From the NCBI RefSeq assembly GCF_024346315.1, contig NZ_JAGQCS010000001.1, forward strand, positions 372,001 to 436,000: DNA of 64,000 nucleotides, in the 5' to 3' direction. The translations under genes were made by a program, and so were the position numbers. The DNA is from Cyanobium sp. ATX 6F1 (lineage in GTDB: Bacteria; Cyanobacteriota; Cyanobacteriia; PCC-6307; Cyanobiaceae). This document shows, one piece after another, positions 35,587 to 43,171 of this stretch. The stretch's first letter is position 1. Every line of letters starts with the position of its first letter. Below the pieces are notes generated by a model. It saw only the letters and a list, made by a program, of their open reading frames with translations, was not told where the DNA came from and made no database searches.

Positions 35587-35616
35587 TTGACTCTCCCCTT
35601 GGGTGGAGGCTATATG
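35587..35616 (+). promoter_or_regulatory. MerR-type promoter of the tetra-cysteine peptide gene
   Basis: TTGACT (35587-35592) and TATATG (35611-35616) are 18 bases apart. Between them CTCTCCCC-TT-GGGTGGAG forms a dyad (6 of 8 positions). This is the arrangement activated by MerR-family regulators such as the CadR-like protein encoded 300 bases away. Confidence 0.55.
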
Positions 35617-35642
35617 GTGAGTTGCCTTTTAATGACTGTGTG

Positions 35643-35861
35643 ATGAAAATCACCCCGCTGGCTACTTTGCTGTTTGCAGGCCTTGCCATTGGCTTCATGG
35701 CTGCGCCAGCTCAGGCAAGCACTCAACCCAAACCAACTGGTAATGAGCAGATTCGGGTATCCAGCGCTGATCTGGCGGCAATCCCACAACAACCGGCTGA
35801 CAGCACACCTTCTCAAGGTGGATGTTGCTGCTGCAAGCAACCTATGAAGAATATGAACTGA
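35643..35861 (+). CDS. Secreted small peptide with C-terminal Cys4 cluster
   Basis: A 72-residue precursor with a signal peptide (TLLFAGLAIGFMAAPAQA). The short mature part ends GGCCCCKQPMKNMN, with four adjacent cysteines (61-64) and two Met. It may bind soft metal ions in the periplasm. The start is the ATG at 35643. A dyad-containing promoter lies upstream and a strong terminator downstream, so it is its own transcription unit, likely metal-induced. No family is recognised. Confidence 0.7.
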   Translation: MKITPLATLLFAGLAIGFMAAPAQASTQPKPTGNEQIRVSSADLAAIPQQPADSTPSQGGCCCCKQPMKNMN

Positions 35862-35883
35862 CATCGCCAGGCTTGTAAGTTCT

Positions 35884-35937
35884 GCCAGTCTTCTGATCAT
35901 CCACTGCGAGTTTTTCAGATGACTGGCTTTTTGTTTT
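35884..35937 (+). terminator. Strong rho-independent terminator after the Cys4 peptide
   Basis: The stem GCCAGTC / GACTGGC (35884-35890, 35921-35927) is extended inward by TCTGA / TCAGA, and followed by TTTTTGTTTT. It overlaps the 3' end of the convergent merR-type gene. Confidence 0.75.
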
Positions 35938-36331
35938 CAGTGCAACGATTCAGCTCGGCGAGAATACCGCAGGTCTCCCCCTGATCCGGCTGCCGGCAGA
36001 ACCCTCTGAGCTGCCGCAGCTGATCCTGGAGTTGATGCAATTCATCCACGCGGGCATCGACCTCGGCGATCTTCTCGTCCAGCAGGACATTCACCGTCAG
36101 ACAGCTTCCGGTCGGTGTGTCGAGCGCCCCGATGAGGACGCGGACCTCCTCCAGGCTCATGTCAAGGCCGCGGCAGTAGCGGATGAAACGCAGCTGCTCC
36201 ACATGCCGCGGCGAATAGAGGCGGTAGTTGCTATCCGTGCGCTGTGGCACCGGCAGCAAGTGCTCCCGTTCGTAATAGCGGATGGTTTCGATCTTCACCC
36301 CGGTGGACCGTGCCAACTCGCCGATCTGCAT
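35915..36331 (-). CDS. MerR-family metal regulator, CadR/PbrR-like
   Basis: A 138-residue regulator starting at the ATG at 36331. The winged helix has MQIGELARSTGVKIETIRYYE and RTDSNYRLYS, followed by GLDMSLEEVRVLI. Three cysteines at 77, 112 and 121 (GSCL, FCRQPDQGETCGI) match the metal-binding Cys pattern of CadR/PbrR-type Cd/Pb sensors. It sits between two plus-strand promoters with MerR-type dyads, so it probably activates the Cys4 peptide, the VKOR fusion and perhaps the P-type ATPase. Confidence 0.9.
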   Translation of the reverse strand: MQIGELARSTGVKIETIRYYEREHLLPVPQRTDSNYRLYSPRHVEQLRFIRYCRGLDMSLEEVRVLIGALDTPTGSCLTVNVLLDEKIAEVDARVDELHQLQDQLRQLRGFCRQPDQGETCGILAELNRCTENKKPVI

Positions 36332-36382
36332 CGATCCTCCCTCCCCGGTAGGTGGCAACCCCTTCTCGAGCACATTAGGTCC

Positions 36383-36413
36383 TTGACCCTGGAGCCACTT
36401 CAGGCTTTTCAAT
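36383..36413 (+). promoter_or_regulatory. MerR-type promoter with 19-base spacer before the VKOR gene
   Basis: TTGACC (36383-36388) and TTCAAT (36408-36413) are 19 bases apart. CCTGGAG-CCA-CTTCAGG (36388-36404) forms a dyad with one mismatch. The long spacer is the hallmark of promoters remodelled by MerR proteins. It points away from the merR gene. Confidence 0.65.
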
Positions 36414-37362
36414 GGCGGCATCTCCAACCTTCTCTCAGCCTGTGAGCAGTGCTACGCGAACCAAACCTCTCTCCCGCCGGGCCGGCCAGGAGCAAGGCCG
36501 GCCCTGGGTGCGGCTCACCATGGCCGTGCTCGCCACGATCGGCATGATCGACACTGGCTCGATCACCGCCAAGCGCTGGGGTTGGATCGGCAGCCTGTCC
36601 TGTCCGGGCGGCAGCGATGGCTGCGACAAGGTGCTCGGCAGCGCCTGGGGCACGCTGCTGGGCCAGCCGCTTTCTCTCTTTGGATTTTTTGCCTACGCCA
36701 CGGTGCTCCTGCTGGCCCTGATGCCGTTGCTGCGAGGAGGTCTGCGGTCCCCTGGATCGGAGGGCAATCGGTGGGCTCTGTTCCTCACCTGCAGCGGCAT
36801 GGCCGTCTTCAGCTTGGTGCTGATGGGGCTCCTGGTGTTCGAGATCAAGGCCTTCTGCACCTTCTGTGTGGTGTCAGCCGCCCTTAGCCTCGCGCTGTTC
36901 CTGTTGAGCCTTGTTGGAGGTCTCTGGATCGACCGCAGCCAAGTGATCTTTCGCGGAATGATGACGGCCTTTCTTGTCGCTCTGCTGGGGCTGGGCTGGG
37001 CGGCCTCGGCGGACCAGTCTGTCGCTCAAAGCGGGCGGGTGGCTCCAGCTGTCATCAGCGCCAGCTCGCAAGCCAAGATTGCGCTGGCGGAGCATCTGAG
37101 CAGCAGTGGTGCCCGGGTGTTCACGGCGTACTGGTGCCCCCACTGCCATGACCAGAAGGAGGCCTTCGGCAAGGAAGCCGCCGCCAAGCTCCAGGTGATC
37201 GAATGTGCCGAAGACGGCGTCAACAGCCAGGCCGCGCTCTGCAAGCAGCAGGGGGTTCAGGGCTATCCCAGCTGGCAGATCAAGGGCGTTGTGGATTCAG
37301 GCGTCAAGCCGCTGAATACTCTCGCTGATCTCAGTGGCTACACCGGTTCCCGCGACTTCTGA
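36412..37362 (+). CDS. VKOR-family thiol oxidase fused to thioredoxin-like domain
   Basis: A 316-residue membrane protein. The VKOR part has four to five helices, with the loop Cys pair around SCPGGSDGC and the active-site C-T-F-C near residue 150. After a linker, a C-terminal thioredoxin-like domain carries YWCPHCHDQ (CxxC near residue 243). Such cyanobacterial fusions oxidise thiols in lumen or periplasmic proteins. The start is ambiguous: the ATG at 36412 overlaps the -10 of the MerR-type promoter, so GTG 36442 or ATG 36520 may be used. Confidence 0.88.
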   Translation: MAASPTFSQPVSSATRTKPLSRRAGQEQGRPWVRLTMAVLATIGMIDTGSITAKRWGWIGSLSCPGGSDGCDKVLGSAWGTLLGQPLSLFGFFAYATVLLLALMPLLRGGLRSPGSEGNRWALFLTCSGMAVFSLVLMGLLVFEIKAFCTFCVVSAALSLALFLLSLVGGLWIDRSQVIFRGMMTAFLVALLGLGWAASADQSVAQSGRVAPAVISASSQAKIALAEHLSSSGARVFTAYWCPHCHDQKEAFGKEAAAKLQVIECAEDGVNSQAALCKQQGVQGYPSWQIKGVVDSGVKPLNTLADLSGYTGSRDF

Positions 37363-37463
37363 ACTGGCGGTGATCCCTTCATCAGGGCGGGGTCAGGCCA
37401 GCTGTGCCCCGGCAGGATCGCAGCCTCCCTCGCCTTACCCTCCAGCTCCGCTGGCATCACTTC

Positions 37464-38774
37464 ATGCCTGATGCACCGCTCGGCACCGCCGCCCGCATCG
37501 ACGCGCAGACCGTGGAGGTGCCCGCCGGCCTGGGCACCCTGCGCACCTTCCTGCGGGTGCTCGGCCCCGGGTACCTGGTGGCCGTGGGCTACATGGATCC
37601 AGGCAACTGGGCCACGGATCTGGCGGCCGGTTCACAGTTCGGCTACCGCCTGCTGTGGGTGATCGGGCTCTCCAGCCTGATGGCGATGGTGCTCCAGTCG
37701 CTCTGCTGCCGGCTGGGCATCGCCACGCGGCTGGATCTGGCCCAGGCCTGCAGCCAGCTGCTGCCGCGGTTCTGGCGGATTCCCCTGTGGCTACTGGCCG
37801 AGGTGGGCATCATTGCCTGCGACCTGGCCGAGCTGGTGGGCAGCGCCATTGCCCTGCAGCTGCTCTTCGGTCTCCCCTTGCTCTGGGGGGTGGGGCTCAC
37901 GGCCGCCGACACCCTGTTGCTGCTGGCCTTGCAGCGCTTCGGGATCCGCCGATTGGAGGCCCTGGTGATCGCCCTGGTGGCTCTGGTGGGCGGTTGTTTC
38001 GCCGTCGAGATGCTGCTGCTCCAACCCGATTGGAGCCAGGTGGGCCTGGGCTTTCTTCCCCAGGCCGCCAGCCTCAGGGACGGCCAGCAGCTGTTCCTGG
38101 CCGCCGGCATTCTCGGGGCCACGGTGATGCCCCACAACCTCTATCTGCATTCCTCGCTGGTGCAATCCCGCCTTTGGGTCGGCGGCCAGGGAACGCAGCG
38201 CAGGGCCCTGGCTTTCAGCACCTGGGACACCCTGATCGCCCTCAGCCTGGCTTTTCTGATCAATGTCTCGATCCTGGTGCTGGCCGCAGGCAGCTTCTAC
38301 GGACGGCTGCCGCTGCCGGTCACGGACCTGAGCGAGGCCTACCGGCTGCTGACGCCGATGCTGGGCACCTCGCTGGCCAGCGTGCTCTTCGGGGTGGCCC
38401 TGCTGGCGGCGGGCCAGAGCTCAACGCTCACCGCCACCATGGCTGGCCAGATCGTGATGGAGGGGTTCCTGCAGATCCGTCTTCCCGACTGGAAGCGGCG
38501 GCTGCTCACCCGCGGCCTGGCCCTGATTCCGGCGATGGCCACCGTGATCCTGTTCGGGGAACGGGCCACCACCAACCTGCTGGTGCTGAGCCAGGTAGTG
38601 CTGTCGCTGCAGTTGCCGTTCGCGGTGATCCCGCTCGTGTGGTTCTGCGGGCGGCGCGCTCTGATGGGCGAGCTCAGAGCGCCGCTCGCTCTGCAGGCCG
38701 CGGGCTGGCTGTGCGCCGGTGTGATTGTGATGATCAACCTCTCCTTGCTCAGCGCGGTGCTGCGGGGCGGCTGA
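37464..38774 (+). CDS. mntH: Nramp divalent metal transporter (MntH-like)
   Basis: A 436-residue, roughly 11-helix Nramp protein. The metal-binding MDPGNW is in the first helix, and the sixth-helix motif ATVMPHNLYLHSS carries the Met and His ligands for Mn2+ or other divalent cations. The start is taken as the ATG at 37464, with a GTG at 37404 possible. It follows the VKOR gene on the same strand after 101 bases and imports metals with protons. Confidence 0.9.
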   Translation: MPDAPLGTAARIDAQTVEVPAGLGTLRTFLRVLGPGYLVAVGYMDPGNWATDLAAGSQFGYRLLWVIGLSSLMAMVLQSLCCRLGIATRLDLAQACSQLLPRFWRIPLWLLAEVGIIACDLAELVGSAIALQLLFGLPLLWGVGLTAADTLLLLALQRFGIRRLEALVIALVALVGGCFAVEMLLLQPDWSQVGLGFLPQAASLRDGQQLFLAAGILGATVMPHNLYLHSSLVQSRLWVGGQGTQRRALAFSTWDTLIALSLAFLINVSILVLAAGSFYGRLPLPVTDLSEAYRLLTPMLGTSLASVLFGVALLAAGQSSTLTATMAGQIVMEGFLQIRLPDWKRRLLTRGLALIPAMATVILFGERATTNLLVLSQVVLSLQLPFAVIPLVWFCGRRALMGELRAPLALQAAGWLCAGVIVMINLSLLSAVLRGG

Positions 38775-38803
38775 ACTGTTGACAGCAGCCTCTGCATGGG
38801 CCC

Positions 38804-39424
38804 ATGACGAGCAAAAAGCACTGGGAGACGATCTACGCAACCAAGGCCCCTGAGTCATTGAGTTGGTATCAAGCCCATGCCGATGACTCACTCCAGCTGC
38901 TTCAGGCTGCCGGCCTACCACTGGATGCGGCAATCATTGATGTGGGCGGCGGTGCCTCCACGCTTGTGGATGACCTCCTGAACCTTGGCTATCAACGGAT
39001 CACGGTTCTGGACCTTTCCGGCACGGCACTGGCCGTGACCAAAGAGCGGCTTGGCGCTCGCGCGGCTGCGGTGCAGTGGCTGGAGGCCGACATCCTCACG
39101 GCCACCCTGCCCGATGCTGCCTATGACGTCTGGCATGACCGGGCGGTGTTTCATTTCCTCACCAGCCCCGCCGATCAGCAGGCCTATGTCCAGGCCGTGC
39201 TGCAGGCGCTCAAGCCTGGTGGCACTCTTCTCCTGGCCACCTTTGCAGAAGATGGCCCCACCACTTGCAGTGGCTTGCCAGTGGTGCGGTACAGCCCTGA
39301 GAGGCTCCTGGAAACCCTGGGGACTGCATTTTCGCTGCTCAGCCATGAGCGGTTCCGCCATCGCACACCAGGCGGCGCGGAGCAACACTTTCTCTCCTGT
39401 CGGTTCCAACTGACTTCCCCATAG
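38804..39424 (+). CDS. Class I SAM-dependent methyltransferase
   Basis: A 206-residue methyltransferase. The SAM motif I is IIDVGGGASTLVDDL (near residue 45-60), followed by TVLDLSGTALAVTKERL, an acidic LEADILTATLP, and YDVWHDRAVFHFLT. It resembles a family of small bacterial methyltransferases with thiopurine/tellurite-type relatives; the substrate is not readable. It begins 29 bases after mntH on the same strand, consistent with a metal or metalloid stress unit. Confidence 0.85.
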   Translation: MTSKKHWETIYATKAPESLSWYQAHADDSLQLLQAAGLPLDAAIIDVGGGASTLVDDLLNLGYQRITVLDLSGTALAVTKERLGARAAAVQWLEADILTATLPDAAYDVWHDRAVFHFLTSPADQQAYVQAVLQALKPGGTLLLATFAEDGPTTCSGLPVVRYSPERLLETLGTAFSLLSHERFRHRTPGGAEQHFLSCRFQLTSP

Positions 39425-39463
39425 TTTTGCAATGGAGCCCGTCCGGTTGCTGTGGTGATCCTG

Positions 39464-39647
39464 ATGACCTCCCAGACGCGAGAACAGCGCCGTGGCTGGC
39501 TGTCGGGCCTGCTCGCCGCCGCGCTGTTCGGCTCCAGCGCTCCGCTGCTCGGCAGCTTCAGCCACGGGCCTTCTCCTGTGCTCGTGGCGGGTCTGCTGTA
39601 CGCCGGTGCGGCGTTGGTGTTGCTGCCCCTGGCCGTGGCCGAGGCCC
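39464..39647 (+). pseudogene. N-terminal fragment of an EamA/DMT-family transporter
   Basis: About 60 residues from the ATG at 39464 read like the first two helices of an EamA transporter (WLSGLLAAALFGSSAPLLG, VLVAGLLYAGAALVLLPLAV). Similarity stops near 39647, where the opposite strand begins to encode RecD2-like sequence. The remaining eight helices are absent. Confidence 0.7.
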
Positions 39648-39860
39648 CGACGATCTCGGCGGCATGGCCCACCACCGTCACCAGGTCGCGGTGGCCACGG
39701 GCCTTGATCCTCAACACGCAGAAACCGTTCTCAGCGTTGTGGAAGGTGACACGCTCGATCGATCCCGACAGCACATCACTGGTTTGCGGGCTGGCCTGGG
39801 CAGGTTCGGTGGGAGACGGGCGTGCCAGGGCGGAGGTGGCTTGTGGCCTCACCTTTGCAG
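39648..39860 (-). pseudogene. N-terminal fragment of a RecD2-like helicase
   Basis: The minus strand encodes SGSIERVTFHNAENGFCVLRI and ARGHRDLVTVVGHAAEI, the characteristic OB-like N-terminus of RecD2 helicases. It breaks off near 39648 at the EamA fragment. The helicase core is absent. Confidence 0.75.
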
Positions 39861-39863
39861 GGT

Positions 39864-40109
39864 TCAGCCTTGCGGGTGGCGAAGGGTGCGCCAGCTGCCG
39901 CTCTCGGTGCTCACCTCCAGGCCAAGGCCAACCTGCGTCGCCGTTACGCCAGCGGGTTGCTGCTGCTGCCACCAGTGGGTAGCGAAGCCCCAGGCCTCGT
40001 CGATCGAATCGAAGTGCTCATCAAGCTCAAGGTGGGGTAACCCGTGATGATCCACCAAGCGATAACGCCGTGGCTGGTTGCTGCTGCTCATCGGCAAGGA
40101 GGTGGCCAT
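39864..40109 (-). CDS. Small hypothetical protein (81 aa)
   Basis: An 81-residue protein from the ATG at 40109. A compact domain with RRYRLVDHHGLPHLELDEHF, DEAWGFATHWWQ and a final GSWRTLRHP looks conserved and well ordered. I associate this kind of short protein with picocyanobacteria but cannot name the family. It lies on the minus strand directly ahead of the RecD2 fragment. Confidence 0.6.
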   Translation of the reverse strand: MATSLPMSSSNQPRRYRLVDHHGLPHLELDEHFDSIDEAWGFATHWWQQQQPAGVTATQVGLGLEVSTESGSWRTLRHPQG

Positions 40110-40162
40110 TGGTTCTGAGCTCAGCTTGGTGGAGTTGCGATCGGTTTGGGTGGTGATGGTGA

Positions 40163-40270
40163 TCACCACTGGGGCTCGCAGGGGCTCCAGCCCTCCTGGC
40201 GCTTGCTGGCCCACAGCTTGAGGGCGTCTTCTCGGCTGATCTCCCGGCGTAATTGGAACCCCTTGCTCAC
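40163..40270 (-). CDS. Very small DUF1651-like protein (35 aa)
   Basis: GTG at 40270 overlaps the stop codon of the upstream M28 peptidase gene (GTGA). The 35 residues include SREDALKLWASKRQEGW and end S-P-C-E-P-Q-W, the C-terminal signature of the picocyanobacterial DUF1651 proteins. The N-terminal half of the family is missing. Coupling to the peptidase suggests it is translated. Confidence 0.6.
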   Translation of the reverse strand: MSKGFQLRREISREDALKLWASKRQEGWSPCEPQW

Positions 40271-41076
40271 AGCGCCCCCAGCCCAGCCTTCAACCCCTCG
40301 GTGACAGCGGCGAGAAAGGGCAGATCGAGGGTGTCGATCGTGTCGCTCATCTGGTGGTAGTGCGGGTTGCGCAGGAAGGAGGTGTCGGTGACCATCACGG
40401 CGTCGTAACCCGCATCCCAGAAGGGGCTGTGGTCGCTCAGGCGCACATCAGGCATCGAGCGGCCCCCATCGGGCACCGGCAGCACCTTGGTGACCACGTG
40501 CTTCCCCATGTGGCTCGCCAGGCCAGGCAACATCGTTGCGGCACCGAGGTTGCCCACCACGGCGATGAAGTCGCCCCGATCGCCGTAGAGCGCCCGCATC
40601 GCCGGATGGGGATAGCTCTGGGTGGCGGCGGTGTAGGCGAGCATCTCCAGACTCACCATCAACTTCAACTTCTGGCCGCTGGCCTGGAGTTCGCGGGCCA
40701 GGGCGCTGCTGCCGACCATGCCCCATTCCTCCTGATCGAAGGCCACGATCCACACCGGCCGCCGGGGCGCCTGGCGGGCCCAGTGCCGGGCCAGTTCGAT
40801 CAGGGCCGCCAGACCGGAGGCATTGTCGTCGGCGCCGATCGAGTGCAAGGGGCCGTCGTAGTGGGCCGCCACCAGCAGGGGATCGAGCTCCGGGTGCTGG
40901 CCGGGGAGCTTGAGGATCAGGTTGGTGCCCGCATCGATTCCCTCACGGAAGTGGTGCTCTTCCACCGGCCCCAGGGCGCCCAGCTGTTCGCCCAGGTAGG
41001 CGCGCACCGCCATCAGGCCCAGGGGATCCCAGCGGGCATGGCGGGGCCGGGCCAGGTGCTGCAAGTGCTCCAGCAA
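40267..41076 (-). CDS. M28-family zinc aminopeptidase-like protein
   Basis: A 269-residue protein of the M28 peptidase family. Zinc ligands are visible: AAHYDGPL (His, Asp), GADDNASGLAAL, FDQEEWGMVGS (Glu pair) and a C-terminal HYHQMSDT. An N-terminal ARPRHARWDPLGL precedes the catalytic core. The start is uncertain: TTG at 41076 is used here because an in-frame stop lies about 75 bases upstream with no ATG between. There is no signal peptide, so it is probably cytoplasmic. Confidence 0.85.
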   Translation of the reverse strand: MLEHLQHLARPRHARWDPLGLMAVRAYLGEQLGALGPVEEHHFREGIDAGTNLILKLPGQHPELDPLLVAAHYDGPLHSIGADDNASGLAALIELARHWARQAPRRPVWIVAFDQEEWGMVGSSALARELQASGQKLKLMVSLEMLAYTAATQSYPHPAMRALYGDRGDFIAVVGNLGAATMLPGLASHMGKHVVTKVLPVPDGGRSMPDVRLSDHSPFWDAGYDAVMVTDTSFLRNPHYHQMSDTIDTLDLPFLAAVTEGLKAGLGAL

Positions 41077-41153
41077 GCGGGTGTGGCCTTGTACGTGGTC
41101 GGGGGCGGGGTGGTTGATGGCGAGTTGGTCACTGGGGGATCAAGCTTAATCGC

Positions 41154-41182
41154 TTGACACCTGCAATGCAAGTGTGCATAAT
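41154..41182 (+). promoter_or_regulatory. Sigma70 promoter with MerR-type dyad, apparently leaderless
   Basis: TTGACA (41154-41159) and CATAAT (41177-41182) are 17 bases apart. The spacer holds the dyad ACACCTGC-AAT-GCAAGTGT (41157-41175), one mismatch. Transcription would begin about 7 bases after the -10, at the ATG (41189). Confidence 0.75.
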
Positions 41183-41188
41183 GAAGCG

Positions 41189-41878
41189 ATGGTGAAGGTC
41201 TCCACTCCAGCTGACGCCCTCTACGGCCTCGAGGAACTCCTCCTCGTTGCCGGCAAGCTGCTGGGAGAGGTGATCTCATCTCGCACCGTGCGTCTGTACG
41301 CCACCCAGGGGTTGATCGATCGCCCCGGCAAGGAGGGCCGCAGTGCGGTCTATTCCCACCGCCACCTCCTGCAATTGGTGCTGGTGCGTGCCCTGGCCCG
41401 GCGCGGTCTCAGTCTTTCGGCCATTGCTCCCCTCTGCGTTCTGGCCGACGCCGATCTGGAGCAACAGCTGGAGCTGCTCGATGGGGTGGGGGCGGCGGCC
41501 ACCGTTCCTTCCCCGCCTGCTTCCCGTGCCGCCCTCGACTACCTCCAGGATCTGCAGTCCTCAAAGGAATCCACCCCAACCACCGACGACTTCCCTGCCC
41601 ACCTGTTGAGCAAAACCCATTCGCTCAGTCCCGTTCTCGGGATGCTCAGCGAACCCCTCTCCACCCAGGCCCGTTCGGAACGTTCTCCATCTGGCTCCCG
41701 ATTTGGGGGCAGCACTCGGGAGGCCTCCAGCCGCTGGCTGCGCTTCACCCTCGCCCCCGGGATCGAAGTTCACGTCCGCGAATCCGTTTCCCTTCCTCCT
41801 GCTGGTTCCCGCCGTCAGCAGTGGCTCAAGCGGCTACTGGATCGGCTCAACGAACTGATCGACGACCCCTTCAGCTGA
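41189..41878 (+). CDS. MerR-like HTH regulator of the VWA/phosphatase operon
   Basis: A 229-residue protein. The N-terminal winged HTH of MerR type shows ISSRTVRLYATQGLIDRPGK and RSAVYSHRHLLQLVLVRALA (about residues 31-72). A Ser/Pro-rich linker follows, then a C-terminal domain (about residues 175-228, LRFTLAPGIEVHVRESV) unlike usual metal sensors; no Cys cluster is present. The start is the ATG at 41189, where the predicted mRNA begins. A dyad between -35 and -10 suggests self-control. It is followed after 36 bases by a VWA gene. Confidence 0.82.
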   Translation: MVKVSTPADALYGLEELLLVAGKLLGEVISSRTVRLYATQGLIDRPGKEGRSAVYSHRHLLQLVLVRALARRGLSLSAIAPLCVLADADLEQQLELLDGVGAAATVPSPPASRAALDYLQDLQSSKESTPTTDDFPAHLLSKTHSLSPVLGMLSEPLSTQARSERSPSGSRFGGSTREASSRWLRFTLAPGIEVHVRESVSLPPAGSRRQQWLKRLLDRLNELIDDPFS

Positions 41879-41914
41879 ATCCCTTTTTTTCCAAGCACCA
41901 CCGCCTAACCAGCC

Positions 41915-43171
41915 ATGACCCAACCCACCCTGCGCTTCCGGCCCCTGCGGCCGGCGGTGGCTTCTGATCGCCCGTCACGCCTTGATCTGCTGCTCACGAT
42001 CACACCACCAGCCTTGAAGGCTGAGCCCCAACGTCAGCAGCGACCGCCGCTGAACCTGGCTCTGGTGATCGACCGCTCCGGCTCGATGAGCGGCACCAAG
42101 CTCAGCTATGCGCGCAAGGCGGCACGCTTCCTGGCCGGGGAACTCACCAACCGTGATCGCCTCGCCATCGTCAGCTTCGACGACGAGGTGAAGGTGGTCG
42201 TGCCCTCCACTCCCGTTATCGATCCCCAGCCCTTCATCGACGCGATCAACACGATCCACAGCGGCGGCTGCACGGACCTCTTTGATGGCTGGCTGGCTGG
42301 AGCCACCCAGGTGGCTGAACACCTCGATCCCACCCAGATGAACCGGGTGCTGCTGCTCTCCGATGGCCAGGCCAATGAGGGCCTCACCGACCACGAACAG
42401 ATCGCCACCAAGGTGGCAGGCCTCACCCAGCGGGGCATCAGCACCAGTGCCTTTGGCCTGGGCGCGGACTTCGATGAAGACCTGATGGGGGCCATGGCCG
42501 CTGCAGGCGATGGCACCTTGGCCCACATCGAAAGCCCCAGCCAGCTGGCGGATCTCTACGCCTCCGAGCTTCAGGGCCTGGCCACCACCTTCGGGCGTCG
42601 GGTGAGCCTCGGCCTACGGGGCAAGCATGGCGCCGAGGTGGTCGATCTGCTCAACGACCTCAAGCCCACCGGTGCAGGCAACCACCAGCTCCCCAACCTG
42701 CGCGCCGGCCAGGAGCTCAATGTGGGTGTGCAGCTCCAACTGCCCGCCTGGATCCCCAATCAGGAGATCCTCAGCGTGCGGCTGGCCTGGGATGCCCCCG
42801 GTGGCAGCGAACGCCAGACCCTGATCGAGCATCTGACGTTGCCGGTGATGGAAAGCGAGGAGATCAAGCAGCTTGACCCCGATGAGGCGGTGGCTGAACA
42901 ACTGGCGCTGCTGCGGGCCAACCGGGAGCGCAGACATGTCATCGCCGAACTTGATCGGGGGGATATCAGCAGCGCCAGCCTCAACCTGAGCCAGCTGTAT
43001 GAGGAGCTGTCGGCCATGCCCGCCAGCCCAAAGCTCTCGCGGGAACTCGACCTGCTGAACGAAAAGCTGGCCATGCTCAAGAGCGACCCGAACCGCAGCC
43101 GCAAGAACTTGAAGCGGGAGTCGCAGCGCTCCAGCCTGAACGTCTGGGATAGCGCCGATGACCAGAACTGA
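41915..43171 (+). CDS. VWA-domain protein
   Basis: A 418-residue soluble protein with a von Willebrand A domain (about residues 45-220). The MIDAS motif D-R-S-G-S in ALVIDRSGSMSG is near residue 52-56, with later LLLSDGQANEG and STSAFGLGADFDEDL. A beta-rich middle domain and a charged helical C-terminus (EQLALLRANRERRHVIAEL) follow. VWA proteins bind partners through a metal ion. Its last 14 bases overlap the phosphatase gene, so both are made together. Confidence 0.88.
   Translation: MTQPTLRFRPLRPAVASDRPSRLDLLLTITPPALKAEPQRQQRPPLNLALVIDRSGSMSGTKLSYARKAARFLAGELTNRDRLAIVSFDDEVKVVVPSTPVIDPQPFIDAINTIHSGGCTDLFDGWLAGATQVAEHLDPTQMNRVLLLSDGQANEGLTDHEQIATKVAGLTQRGISTSAFGLGADFDEDLMGAMAAAGDGTLAHIESPSQLADLYASELQGLATTFGRRVSLGLRGKHGAEVVDLLNDLKPTGAGNHQLPNLRAGQELNVGVQLQLPAWIPNQEILSVRLAWDAPGGSERQTLIEHLTLPVMESEEIKQLDPDEAVAEQLALLRANRERRHVIAELDRGDISSASLNLSQLYEELSAMPASPKLSRELDLLNEKLAMLKSDPNRSRKNLKRESQRSSLNVWDSADDQN

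Noticed and set aside
37655-38782. Long overlapping frame on the same strand as mntH
   Set aside because: The product is Gly/Pro/Arg-rich without any Nramp or other motif, while the mntH frame has DPGNW and MPHNLYLHS.
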